The notes below the pieces were generated by a model. That model made no database searches. It was not told the origin of the DNA and saw only the letters and a program-made list of their open reading frames with translations. A stretch of DNA of 64,000 bases from Chondrosia reniformis (Eukaryota; Porifera; Demospongiae; Chondrillida; Chondrillidae), in assembly GCA_947172415.1 (NCBI GenBank), contig OX359197.1:3100001-3164000 (forward strand), in the 5' to 3' direction. The translations under genes were made by a program, and so were the position numbers. Below, piece by piece: positions 32,322-45,000 of this stretch; positions within the stretch are counted from its first letter, which is position 1; every line of letters begins with the position of its first letter.

Positions 32322-32516
32322 TTCTTTGATGAATTTTTTTCCATCTTGGATGACTGGGAGGCCATCACTGGTTTCCATTTTTAATAGGACTTCGGTCCCC
32401 CAGCCAAGATTAGACTTCGGTCCCTTGGCTGGTTTGGCGTAATATCTTCCAGTGAATACTTTTGCTTATCATCCTAGCCTTTGCACAGCTCAATGCAATT
32501 AACTCCCTTTTTTCAT

Positions 32517-32527
32517 AGTTATATGTT
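32517..32527. repeat. Target-site duplication of the retrozyme-like insertion (right)
   Basis: AGTTATATGTT directly after the right arm; satellite then resumes with CTAATTATTAG exactly as at 42316. Confidence 0.85.
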
Positions 32528-35500
32528 CTAATTATTAGTTGTATGAACAAGTTATATATACTATTTGTATGTACTAGTTGTGTGTACTACATGTATGTAC
32601 TAGCTATATGTAGGAGTTGTATGTTCTAGTTGTATGTACTTGTTGTATGTACTAGTTTGTAGTTGTATGTACTGGTTTTATGCACTACTTGTATGTACTA
32701 TGTGTATGTACTATTTATATGTACTAGTTATAATTTTATGTATTAGTTATATATACTAGTTGCAAGTACTAGTTGTATGTACTAGTTGTATGGACTAGTA
32801 CTAGCTATATTTACTAGTTGTAGGTACTAGCTGTATGTGGTAGTTGTATGTAGTATTTATATGTACAAATTTTATGTATTAGTTGTGTGTACTAGTTGTA
32901 TGTATATATTAGTTGTATGTACTAGCTAAGTACTAGTTGAATGTTCTATTTGAAGGTACTTGTTGTTTGTACTTGTTGTAGCTTCTTGTACTAGTTATTC
33001 AAGGTACTAGCAAGGTACTAGTTGTATGTACTAGTTATATGTTTGTGAACTAGTTAAATGTACTAGTTGTATACACTAGGTGTGTGTACTAGTTGTATAT
33101 ACTATTATAATTACTAGGTATATGTGTATGTACTAGTTATATTTAGTAGGTGTATGTACTAGTTATATGTCCTAGTCGTTTGTACTAGTTGTATGCAGTA
33201 GCTATGTACTAGTTTTATATACAAGTTGTATGTTCTAGTATTATGTACTCGTTCTATGAACTAGTAGTATTTACTAGTTTTATGTACTAGTTATATATAC
33301 TAGTTGTTGATTCTTGTGCTAGTTATGCTAGGTACTAGGTAGGTTCTAGTTGTGTGTACTAGTTGAATGTAATAATTGTATGAATTAGTTGCATGTACTA
33401 GCACAAGTTATATTTACTAGTTGTAGGTATCAGTTGTATGTACTAGTTGTATGTAGAACTTGTAATTTCTAATTGCATGAACTAGTTTTATGTACTAGTT
33501 GTATGTATTAGTTATATACTAGTTATATGTAATAGTTATGTGTATATACAATTTGTATGTGTTAAATGTGTGTATTAGTTATGTACTAGTTACTTGTACT
33601 AGTTCTAATAACTAGTTGTATGTACTAGTACTGGTTATATTTATTAGTTATATTTACTAGTTGTATTTACTAGTACAAGTTATATTTATTAGTTATATTT
33701 ACTAGTTGTATGTACTAGTACAAGTTATATTTATTAGTTATATTTACTAGTTGTATTTACTAGTTTTTTGTACTGGTTTTATGTACTAGTTGTATGTACT
33801 AGTTGTAGTACTAGTTGTATGTACTAGTTGCATGAAATAATTATACGTCACAGTTGGAGTTCTAGTTTAATGTACTAGTTGTATGGACTTATTATATGTA
33901 CTAGTTATATGTGTATGTTATATTCATAGGGACTAGTTGTATGTTATAGTTATATGTTCTAGTTCCATGTTCTAGTTTCTAGGTGTATGTAGTAGTTGTA
34001 TGTACAACTAATATGAACTAGTTGTATGTACTATGGTATATACTATTTATATGTACTAGCTATATGTGTATGTACTAGTTACACATAGTAGTTGCTTGGA
34101 CTAGTTTTATGTACTAGTTGTATTTACTTGTTGTATGTAGTAGTTCTATGTTCTAATTGTATGAACTAGTTGTATGTACCAATTGTATCGACTAGTTATA
34201 TACTAGATGTAAGTACTAGTTGTATGTACTAGTTGTGTCCTATTTGTATGTTCTCCTAGTATGTACTAGGTGTACATACCTGTTATATGTACTAGTTGGA
34301 AGTTCTAGTACTAGCAATACTAGATACTAGTAGGTATAGGTTGTATGTACAAGTCCTAGTTATATTAATTAATTATATTAGATGAATGTACTAGTTATGT
34401 ACAAGTTGTATGTACTAGTAGTATTAACTAGTGTTATGTACTAGTACTGGTAATATTTACTAACTGTAGCCACTTGTTTTATGTGCTAATTGTACGTACT
34501 AGCACTTCTAATAATTACTAGTTGTAGGTACTAGTTGTATGTACTAGTTGAATGTAATAGTTGTAATAACTAGTTGTATGTACTAGTACCAGTTATATTT
34601 ACTAGTTGTAGGTCCTAGTTTTATGCACTAGTTGTATGTACTAGTACTAATTAAATTTATGAATTATAGGTATTAGTTGTATGTAGTAATTTTATGCTTT
34701 AATTGGCTGAACTAGTTGTATGTACTAATTGTATATACTAGTTAAGTTCTAGTTAAATGTATAGCTTTATGTACTATTTCTGTGTACTGGTTGTTTGTAC
34801 TAATTGTATACTACTTGTGTGTACTAGTTGTATGTACTATTTATAGGTATTTATTGTATGTACAAGGTGTATGCACTATTTATAGGTACCAGTTTAATGT
34901 GTATGTACTGGTTATATGTAGTAGTTGGGTACTAGTTATAGGTGCTTGTTTGATGTACTAGTTGTATATACTGGTTATATGTACTAGTTGCAGGTTCTAG
35001 TATTTTAAAACTACGTTCTAAGTAGGTACTCGTTGTATGTACTAGTTCTAATTAAATTAACTAGTTGTAGGTACTAGTTATATGTACTAGTTGAATGTAA
35101 TAGTTTTTTTACTAATTGTAAATACTAGTTGTGTGTACTAGTTGTATGTACAAGTTTAATGTACTAATTATGTACCAGTTGTATGTACTATTTGTATGTT
35201 CTAGTTGTATGTCCCAGTTGTTTGTACTAGTTGAATGTACTAGATGTATGTACTAATTGTATATAATAAATGTATATACTAGTTGGAGTTCCAGTTTAAT
35301 GTACTAGTTGTTTGTACTATATTTATATACTTGTTATATGTCTATATTCTAATCATAAGTACTAGTTGTAAGTACAAGTTGCATGAACTAGTGGTATGTA
35401 CTAGTACTGGTAATATTTACTAACTTTAGGCACTGGTTGTATGTACTAGTTGTATGTGCCGGTCCAAGTTATATTTACTAGTCATATTTATTAGTTGTAT

Positions 35501-37804
35501 GTCCTAGTTGTTTGTACTAGTTGCATGTACTAGATGAATGTACAAATTGTATGTAATAAATCTACGTATTAGTTGGAGGTCTAGTTTAATGTGCGAACTA
35601 TGTATATATACTAGTTATATGTGTATGTACTAATTATATGTATATGTTGTATGTACTAGTTGTATGTACTAGTTGTATGTACTAGTTGTATGTACTAGTT
35701 GTATGTACTAGTTGTATGTCCTAGTTGTATTTACTAGTTGGATGCACTAGTTGTATGGATGAGATGTATGTACTTTTTATGTACTAGTTATATATAGTAT
35801 TTTTTGTACTAGTAATATGTACTAGTTATGTACTAGTTGTACGTAATAGTTGTATGTACTAGTAGTATTAACTAGTGGTATGTACTAGTACTGGTAATAT
35901 TTACTAACTGTAGCACTAGTTGTATGTACTAGTTGTACGTACTAGTACTTGTTATATTTACTAGTTGGAGGGACTAGTTGCATAAACTAGTTCTAATAAC
36001 TAGCTGTATGTACTAGTACCGGTAATATTTACTATTTGTAGGTATTATTTTTATGCACTAGTTGTATGTACTAGTACAAGTTATATTTACTAATTATAGG
36101 TATTAGTTGCATGTAGTAGTTGTATGTTTTAATTGTTTGAACTAGTTGTATGTACTAATTTTATGTACTAGTTATATGACCTGGTTTTATGTACTAGTTC
36201 TGTGTACTAGTTGTATGCACTAGTTTTATGCACTACTTGTATGTACTAGTTGTATGTACTATTTGTATGTACTAATTGTATGTACTAGGTGTATGTAATA
36301 TTTATATTTTCCAGTTATATGTGTATGTACTAGTTATATGTAGTAGTTCAGTACTAGTTATAGGTACTAGTTGTAAGTTCCAGTACTAGTAAAACTAGGT
36401 ACTAAGTAGGTACTAGTTGTATCTACTAGTTGTATCTGCTAGTACAAGTTATATCTAATAGTTACATTTACTAGTTGTATGTAGTAGTACAAGTTATATT
36501 TATTAGTTATATTTACTAGTTGTATATACTAGTTGTTTGTACTGGTTTTATGTACTAGTTGTATGTACTAGTTGAAGTACTAGTTGTAGTACTAGTTGCA
36601 TGTACTAGTTGTATGAAATAATTATACGTCACAGTTGGAGTTCTAGTTTAATGTACTAGTTTTATGGACTATTTGTTATGTACTAGTTATATGTGTATGT
36701 TATAGTCATAGGTACTAGTTGTACGTGCTAGTTGAATGAACTAGTGCTATGTACTAGTTATATGTTCTAGTTCCATGCACTAGTTTGTAGGTGTATGTAG
36801 TAGTTGTATGTAAAACTAATATGAACTAGTTGTATGTACTAGTTGTATGTACTATGGTATGTTCTATTTATATGTACTAGCTATATGTGTATGTTATACG
36901 TAGTAGTTGCTAGGACTAGTTATATGTACCAGTTGTATTTACTAGTTGCATGTACTATTACTGGTAATATTTACCAGTTGAAAAAACTAGTTCCATATAC
37001 TAGTTGTGTGTACTAGTACAAAATATGTTTACTAGTTTTAGGTTTTAGGTATTAGATGTATGTACTGGTTGTATGTAGTAGTTGTATGTTGTAATTGTAT
37101 GAACTAGATTTATGTACTAGTTGTATGTACTAGTTATATACTGGTTGTATGTATTAGTTGTATATACTAGTTGTATTTACTAGTTGTGTATACTAGTTGT
37201 ATCTATTAACAGTATGTATTAGTTATGTACAAGTTGCATATACTAGTTCAAATAACTAGTTGTATGTACTAGTAATGGTAATATTTACTAGTTGTAGGTA
37301 CTAGTTTTATGCACTAGTTGTATGTACTAGTACAAGTTAAATTTACTAATTATAGCTATTAGTTGTATGTAGCAGTTGTGTGTTCTAATTGTTTGAACTA
37401 GTTTTATGTACTAATTGTATGTACTAGATGTATGTACTATATGTATGTACTAATTGTATGTAATAATTCTATGTACTAGTTGGAGTTCTAGTTTAATGTA
37501 CGTACTATTAATATATACTAGTTATATGTGTATGAACTAGGTATATGTACTAGTTGTTTGTACTAGTTCTGTCTGCTACATGTATGTACTAGTTGTATAT
37601 ACTAGTTATAGGTAGTAGTTGTATTTACTAGTTTTAGGCACTAGTTGTATCTACTAGATGTATGTATGTTTTATGCATTAGTTATATGTAGTAGTTGTTT
37701 GTACTAGTTATATGTACTAGTGGTATGTACTAGTTGTATGTGCTAGATACTAGTTGTATGTAGTAGCTGTATGGAATAGTTCTATGTACTAGTTGTATGA
37801 ACTA
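32528..37804 (-). repeat. 13-bp satellite, inverted orientation
   Basis: About 5.3 kb. Two stretches with the AATTATACGTCACAGTTGGAG word (about 33838 and 36610) mark higher-order copies 2.77 kb apart. Nothing else is visible. Confidence 0.95.
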
Positions 37805-38173
37805 TTGCTTTCATAACGCGATTTATGTATGGCTTCATGTTACGGATATATACATATATATAAATATATATAAAATACGAGTTCATAAACAAGTTCTATA
37901 ACACATTTTATACGTCGATATATGTATAATTCGTGTTCATACGTAACTATTGTAACACTTAATTTATACGTCAATACATCGTTTTTGCAAATGGCGGCGT
38001 TCAGGAAGCTTTAGTTAACGAAGCTTTTCTGTCGCTATTTATAATTTTCAGGATACTTAAGCGTCCCCAATCATTAGGATTAAGAATAGTATATCAAAGC
38101 CCAACGATGCAGCCAAGTAGTTGGAGTAAATTCGGAAGGGGGAGAAACATGAGTTTTTAAACTCGAACTACTT
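37805..38173 (+). mobile_element. Hairpin-ended non-autonomous element, copy 3
   Basis: Reverse orientation relative to copies 1 and 2, as expected in the inverted half of the array. It begins TTGCTTTCATAACGCG and ends CGAACTACTT; the foldback end (38110-38173) is degraded in its GC core (AAGGGGGAGAAACATG). Removing it rejoins TATGAACTA to GTTTGTACTAG, a normal satellite junction, with no target duplication. It keeps the AAATGGCGGCGTTC and TTAACGAAGC words of the family. Confidence 0.65.
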
Positions 38174-41100
38174 GTTTGTACTAGTTTAATGTACTAGTTG
38201 CATGTACTAGTTGTATTTACTAGTTGAAGGTCCGAGTTGAATGTACTATTATTAGTTGTATGTACTAGTTGTATGTACTAGATATTAACCAGTTCTTTGA
38301 ACTAGTTGTATACACTAGTTGTTTGTACTATCTATGTACTAGTTTTATGTACCAGTTGCATATACTAATTGTATGTACTAGTTGTATGTTGTATGTGCTA
38401 GTTATATGTTTGTGAACTAGTTACATGTACTAGTTGTATACACCAGGTGTATGTACTAGTCGTATATACTATTATAATTACTAGGTGTATTTGTTGTACT
38501 ATTTATATGTAGTACTAGTTGAATGTCCTAGTTGTATGTCCTAGTTGTTGTACTAGTTGTATGCCGTAGCTAAGCACACAAGTTGTACGTTCTAGTATTT
38601 AGTACTCGTTCTATGAACTAATTGTATGTACCAGTTTCTAGTTGTATGTACTATGTGTATGTACTATTTATAAGTACCAACTTGATGTTTGTGTACTAGT
38701 TATATGTACTAGTTGTATTCACTAGCTGTGTGTACTAGTTGCATGTACTATTTATAATTTCTAGGTGTATGTGTATGTACTAGTTAAATGTAGTAGGTGT
38801 ATGTACTAGCTATATGTCCTAGTTGTTTGTACTAGTTGTATATACTAGTTGTATGTACTAGTTGTGTGTACTATTTGGTTGTACTAGTTGTGTGCACTAG
38901 TTTTATGTACTAGTACTAGTTATATTTACTAGTTGTAGGTACTAGTTGTATGTAGGAGTTACGTTCGAGTTGTACGTAGTAGTTTTACGTATAAACAAGT
39001 TGTAAGTAGTAGCTATGTACTAGTTGTATATACAAGTTGTACATCCTAGTATTATATACTCGTTCTATGAACTAGTTGTATGTACTAGCTTCCTAGTTGT
39101 ATGTACTAGTTGTAGGTACTAGTTGTATCTACTCTTTGTATGTACTATGTGTATGTACTATTTATAAGAACCAGTTATATGCGTATGTACTAGTTATATG
39201 TTTGTGTACTGGTAATATGTATTAGTTGTATGCACTAGCTGAATGTACTAGTTGTGTATTCTATTTATAATTACATGGTAAATGTGTATTTACTAGTTAT
39301 ATGTAGTAGGTGTGTGTACTAGTTACATGTCTTAGCTGTTTGTCCTAGCTGTATGTACTAGTTGAATGTACTAGTTGTATGTGCTAATTGTATGTACTAG
39401 TTGTGTGTACTGTTTGTCATGTACTAGTTGTATATACTAGTTGCATGTACTAGTTGTATGTACTAATTGTTTGTACTAGTTGTAGGTACTAGTTGTATGT
39501 AGAAATTGTATGTAGTAGTTGCATGTACTAGTTATTTACTAGATGCATATACAAGTTGTATGTTCTAGAATTATGTTCTCGTTCTATGAACTAGTAGTAT
39601 ATGCTAGTTGTATGTACTAGTGGTATGCACTATGTGTAAGTACTCTTTATAAGTACCAGTTATCTGTGTATGTACTAGTCATATTTAGCAGGTGTGAGAA
39701 CTAGGTAGATGTACTAGTTACATGTATTAGTTGTACGCACTAGCTGTAAAAACTAGTTGTTAATTCTTGTGCTAGTTATGCTAGGTACTAGGTGGGTTCT
39801 AGTTGTATGTACTAGTTGAATGTAATAGTTGTATGAATTAGTTTTATGTACTAGTTGTGTGTACTATTTGTATGGACTAGTTATATACTAGATGTAAGTA
39901 CTAGTTGTATGTACTAGTTGTATGTCCTAGTTGTATTTACTACTTGTATATCCTAGTTGAATGTACTACTTGTGTGTACTAGTTGTATGTATTCGTAGTA
40001 TGTACTAGGGGTATATACCTGTTATATGTACTAGTTGTAGGTTCTAGTACTAGTAACACTAGATACTTAGTAGGTATTAGTTGTAGGTACTAGTCCTAGT
40101 TATATTAATTAATTATATTAGATAAATGTACTAGTTATGTACAAGTTGTATGTACTAGTAGTATTAACTAGTGGTACGAACTAGTACTGGTAATATTTAT
40201 TAACTGTAGCTACTAGTTGTATGTACTAGTTGTACGTAATAGCACTTATTATATTACCTAATTGTAGGTACTAGTTGTATGTACTAGTTGAATGTAATAG
40301 TTGTATGAACTAGTTGTATGTACTAGTAGAAGTTTTATTTACTAGTTGTAGGTATTAGTTGTATGTACTAGTTGTATGTGGTAGTTGTATGTTGTAATTG
40401 TGTGAACTAGTTTTATTTACTAGTTGTATATACTAGTTATATACTAGTTGTATGTATTAGTTGTATATACTAGTTGTATGTACTAGTTGTGTGTACAAGT
40501 TGTGTGCATTAACTGTATGTATTATTTATGTACCAGTTGCATATACTAGTTCTAATAACTAGTTGTATGTACTATAACTGGTAATCTTTACTAGTTGCAG
40601 GTTCTAGTTTTTTGCACTAGTTGTATGTACTAGTACAAGTTAAATTTAGTAATTATAGGTATTAGTTGTATGTAGTAGTTGTATGTTCTAATTGTTTGAA
40701 CTAGCTGTATGTACTAATTGTATGTATTAATTCTATATACTAGTTGGAGTTCCAGTTTAATCTACTAGTCGTAGGTACTATATTTATGTACTAGTTATAT
40801 GTCTATGTTCTAGTCATAGGTACTAGTTGTAAGAACAAGTTGCATGATCTAGTAGTATGTACAAAAACTGATAATATTTATTAACTGTAGGCATTAATTG
40901 TATGTACTAGTTGTATGTACAAGTCCATAGTATATTTACTAGTTGTATGTCCTAGTTGTTAGTACTAGTTGCATGTACTAGATGTATATACTAGTTGTGT
41001 GTAATAATTCTATATACTAGTTGGAGTTCTAGTTTAATATACGTACTATTTATATATATAGTTATATGTGTATGAACTAGGTATATGTACTAGTTGTATG

Positions 41101-41467
41101 TACTAGTTTTATGTACTAGTTGTATGTACTAGTGTGTGTTCTAGTTGTGTCTACTACTTGTATGTACTAGTTGCATGTACTAGTTGTGTGTACTAGTTCT
41201 GTCTACTACATGTACGTACTAGTTGTATATACTGGATGTATGTACTATTTATATGTGCTTGTTTTATGTAGTAGTGCTATGTACCAGTTGTATGTACTAT
41301 TTTTATGTACCAGTTATATGTACTAGTTTTAGGTTCTAGTACTTGTTTATTAAATCCTAGGTAGGTACTAGTTGTGTGTACTCTTTGTGTGTACTAATTG
41401 TAGGCACTAGTTGTATGTACTAGTTGTATTTACTGGTTGTATGTACCACTTAAATGTACTCGTTATA
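38174..41467 (-). repeat. 13-bp satellite, inverted orientation
   Basis: About 3.3 kb of array. Its last 200 bp (41262-41467) duplicate 29640-29823, including the AAATCCTAGGTAGG and CTCTTTGTGTGTAC words. Confidence 0.95.
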
Positions 41468-42003
41468 CAGTGAAAACTGGTTAACACGAAGTCGCTTTAC
41501 ACAAAAAATTGCTTAACACAAACAAATCGCCGAGACCAGGTGATTTACCCTACTAAATATACTGTTTTACGCGAAAAGTGCCTGTTAATGGGAAAGCATT
41601 AACACGAGCAATTTGCTTGCGAAGATAAATTTCTGACTTAGAGAGCCTTTGGGCGTCAATCTTTTCGATCTTGAAATGTATTGAGTAGCTTCGTTGCTTG
41701 TAAAAGTACGACATTCCCAATTCGAAACTGTCTACTTTCTTGAAGAACAGGACTAAAGTCGAGGGAAAAACTCCAGCACCAACGGGAGTAGTAAACGTCG
41801 TCGCGAAACAGCCTACTCTGATATCGACGAAGCTCTCTCTTGTGTATGCAGTTCATTTTTAGTGTATCAATGTCTTTATATCCATATATATTTATACAAC
41901 TTGGATCATTACATTTCATGTATGGAATCTGATAACAAGAAATACTGTTAACGAGAAATGATTTGGCCTGCACCGTGAATTTCTCGTTAACCAGTTTTCA
42001 CCC
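41468..42003. mobile_element. pogo/Tigger-like MITE, copy 2 (intact)
   Basis: 536 bp flanked by TA. Terminal inverted repeats are about 23 bp and imperfect: CAGTGAAAACTGGTTAACAC on the left, and the right end read inward gives GGGTGAAAACTGGTTAACGA. Such CAGTG...GTTAA termini with TA targets are typical of pogo/Tigger elements. There is no transposase; the 105-codon minus frame inside has no recognisable domain. A second inverted pair, GTTAACGAGAAAT with ATTTCTCGTTAAC, is subterminal at the right end. Confidence 0.75.
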
Positions 42004-45000
42004 TATTTGTATGTACTAGATATATGTACTAGTTTTATGTACTAGATATATGTAGTAGTTGTTTGTATATACTGGTAATTCGTACTTGTTACTATTTATA
42101 TGTACTAATTATATCTTTATGTACTAGGTATATGTACTCCTTGTATGTACTAGCTGTATGTATATACTGGTTGTATTTACTAATTGCACGTACTAGTTGA
42201 ATGTACTATTACTAGTTATATTTACTAGTTGTATGTGTTAGTTGTATGTACTAGTTGTATGTGGTAGTTGTATGTACTAATTGTATTTACTATATGTATG
42301 TACCTGTTATATGTTCTAATTATTAGTTGTATGAACAAGGTAAATGTACTATTTGTATGTACTAGTTGTGTGTACTATTTGTCATGTACTAGTTGTATGT
42401 ACTAGTTGCATGTACTAGTTGTATGCCCTAGTTATATGTACTAGCTCCAGTTATATTTACTAATTGCACGTACTAGTTGAATGTACTGTTACTAGTTATA
42501 TTTACTAGTTGTATGTAGTAGTTGCATGTACTATTTATGCACTAGTTGCATATACAAGTTGTATGTTCTAGTAGTATGTACTAGTTTTATGTGCTAGTTA
42601 TATATACTAGTTGTTGATTCTTGTGCTAGTTATGCTAGGTATTAGGTAGGTTCTAGTTGTATGTACTAGTTGAATGTAATAGTTGTATGAATTAGTTGTA
42701 TGTACAATTTATATATACTAGTTGTAGGTATCAGTTGTATTTACTAGTTGTATGTAGTAGTTGTATGTTCTAATTGCATGAACTGGTTTTATGTACTAGT
42801 TGTATTTACTAGTTATATACTAGTTGTATGTAATAGTTGTGTGTACTATTTGTATGTGTTAACTGTGTGTATTAGTTATGTACTAGTTGAATATACTAGT
42901 TCTAATAACTAGTTGTATGTACTAGTACTGGTAATATTTACTAGTTGTAGGTAATAGTTTTATACCCTAGTTGTATGTACTAGTAAAAGTTATATATACT
43001 AATTATAGGTATTAGTTGTATGTAGTAGTTGTATGTTCTAATAGTTTGAACTAGTTGTATGTACTAATTGCATGTACTAGTTATGTACTAGTTATATGAA
43101 CTAGTTTTAAGTACTAGTTCTGTGTACTAGTTGTATTCATTAGTTTTATGTACTACTTGTATATACTAGTTGTATGTACTATTTGTATGTACTATTTGTA
43201 TGTACTAATTGTATGTACTAGGTGTATGTTATAATTATATTTTCCAGTTATATGTGTATGTACTAGTTATATGTAGTAGTTCGGTACTAGTTATAGGTAC
43301 TAGTTGTAAGTTCCAGTACTAGTAAAACTAGGTACTAAGTAGGTACTAGTTGTATCTACTAGTTGTATCTGCTAGTACAATCTATATTTAATAGTTACAT
43401 TTACTAGTTGTATGTACTAGTACAAGTTATGTTTATTAGTTATATTTACTAGTTGTATTTACTAGTTGTATTACTTGTTGTATGTACTAGTTGTATGAAA
43501 TAATTATACGTCACAGTTGGAGTTCTAGTTTAAAGTACTAGTTGTATGGACTATTTATATGTACTAGTTATATGTGTATGTTATAGTCATAGGTACTAGT
43601 TGTATGTGCTAGTTTTATGAACTAGTGGTATGTATTAGTTGTATGGACTAGTTGTATGTACTATTGTATGTACTATTTATATGTACTAGCTATATGTGTA
43701 TGTACTAGTTATACGTAGTGGTTGCTTGGACTAGTTGAATGTACTAGTTGTATTTACTAGTTGTATGTACTATTACTGGTAATATTTACTAGTTGTAAAT
43801 TCTAGTTGCATGTACTAGTTGTATGTAGTAGTTGTATGTTCTAATTGTATGAACTATTTGTATGTACTACTTGTATGGACTAGTTATATACTAGATGTAA
43901 GTACTAGTTGTATGTACTAGTTGTTTATCCTAGTTATATTAACTAACTGTTTATCCTAGTTGAATGTACTACTTCTATGTACTAGTTGTATGTCCTATTT
44001 GTATGTACTCCTAGTATGTGCTATGTGTATGTACCTGTTATATGGACTAGTTGGAAGTTCTGATACTAGTGATACTAGATGCTTAGTAGGTATTAGTTGT
44101 ATGTACAAGTCCTAATTATATTAATTAATTATATTAGATGAATGTACCAGTTATGTACAAGTTGTATGTACTAGTAGTATTAACTATTGGCACGTAGTAG
44201 TACTGGTAAAATTTACTAACTGTAGCCACTAGTTGTATAGTAATTGTAAGTATTAGCACTTGTTATAATTACTGGTTGTATGTACTAGTTGTATGTACTA
44301 GTTGAATGTAATAGTTGTATGAACTAGTTGTATGTACTAGTACAATTTATATTAACTAGTTGTAGGTATTAGTTGTATGTACTAGTTGTATTTAGTAGTT
44401 ATATACTAACTGTATGTATTAGATGTATGTACTAGTTGTGTGTACTAGTTGTATGTATTAACTGTATGTATTAGTTATGTACTAGTTGCATATACTAGTT
44501 CTAATAACTAGTTGTATGTACAAGTACTGGTTATATTTACTAGTTGTAGGTCCTAGTTTTATGCACTAGTTGTATGTACTAGTACAAGTTAAATTTACTA
44601 ATTATAGGTATTAGTTCTATGTAGTAGTTGTATGTTTTATTTGGCTGTACTAATTGTATGTACTAGTTGAGTAGTAGTTACATGTATAGTTTTATGTACT
44701 ACTTCTGTGTACTGGTTGTTTGTACTAATTGTATACTACTTGTATGTACTAGTTGTATGTACTATTTGTAGGTACTTATTGTATGTACTAGGTGTAATTA
44801 CTATTTATAGGTACCAGTTATATCTGTATGTACTGGTTATATGTAGTAGTTGGGTATTAGTTATAGGTACTTGTTTGATGTACTAGTTGAATATACTGGT
44901 TTTATGTACTAGTTGCAGGTTCTAGTATTTGTAAAACTACGTTCTAAGTAGGTACTCGTTGTATGTACTAGTTCTAATTAAATTAACTAATTGTAGGTAC

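Larger units (their letters stand above)
31739..32516. mobile_element. Hammerhead retrozyme-like insertion: inverted dimer of a 363-nt unit
   Basis: Two inverted arms. Left arm 31739-32132 (sense on minus) is one 363-bp unit plus 31 bp: GATAAGCAAA...GAAGATATTA occurs at 31739 and again at 32102. Right arm about 32139-32516 (sense on plus) is one 363-bp unit plus 14 bp: CTCCCTTTTTTCAT occurs at 32140 and again at 32503. The arms start at different points of the same unit and are joined by a few bases (TTATAT). Each has one hammerhead. The unit also has strong hairpins: CCACAAGTG with CACTTGTGG, and CCAGCCAAG with CTTGGCTGG. There is no coding capacity. Structure and 11-bp duplication suggest integration of cDNA from a circular ribozyme RNA (animal retrozyme type) by PLE machinery. 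Confidence 0.8.

Noticed and set aside
41656-41973. 105-codon minus-strand frame in the intact MITE
   Set aside because: No recognisable transposase or other domain; the split copy at 29824-31436 does not conserve the frame.
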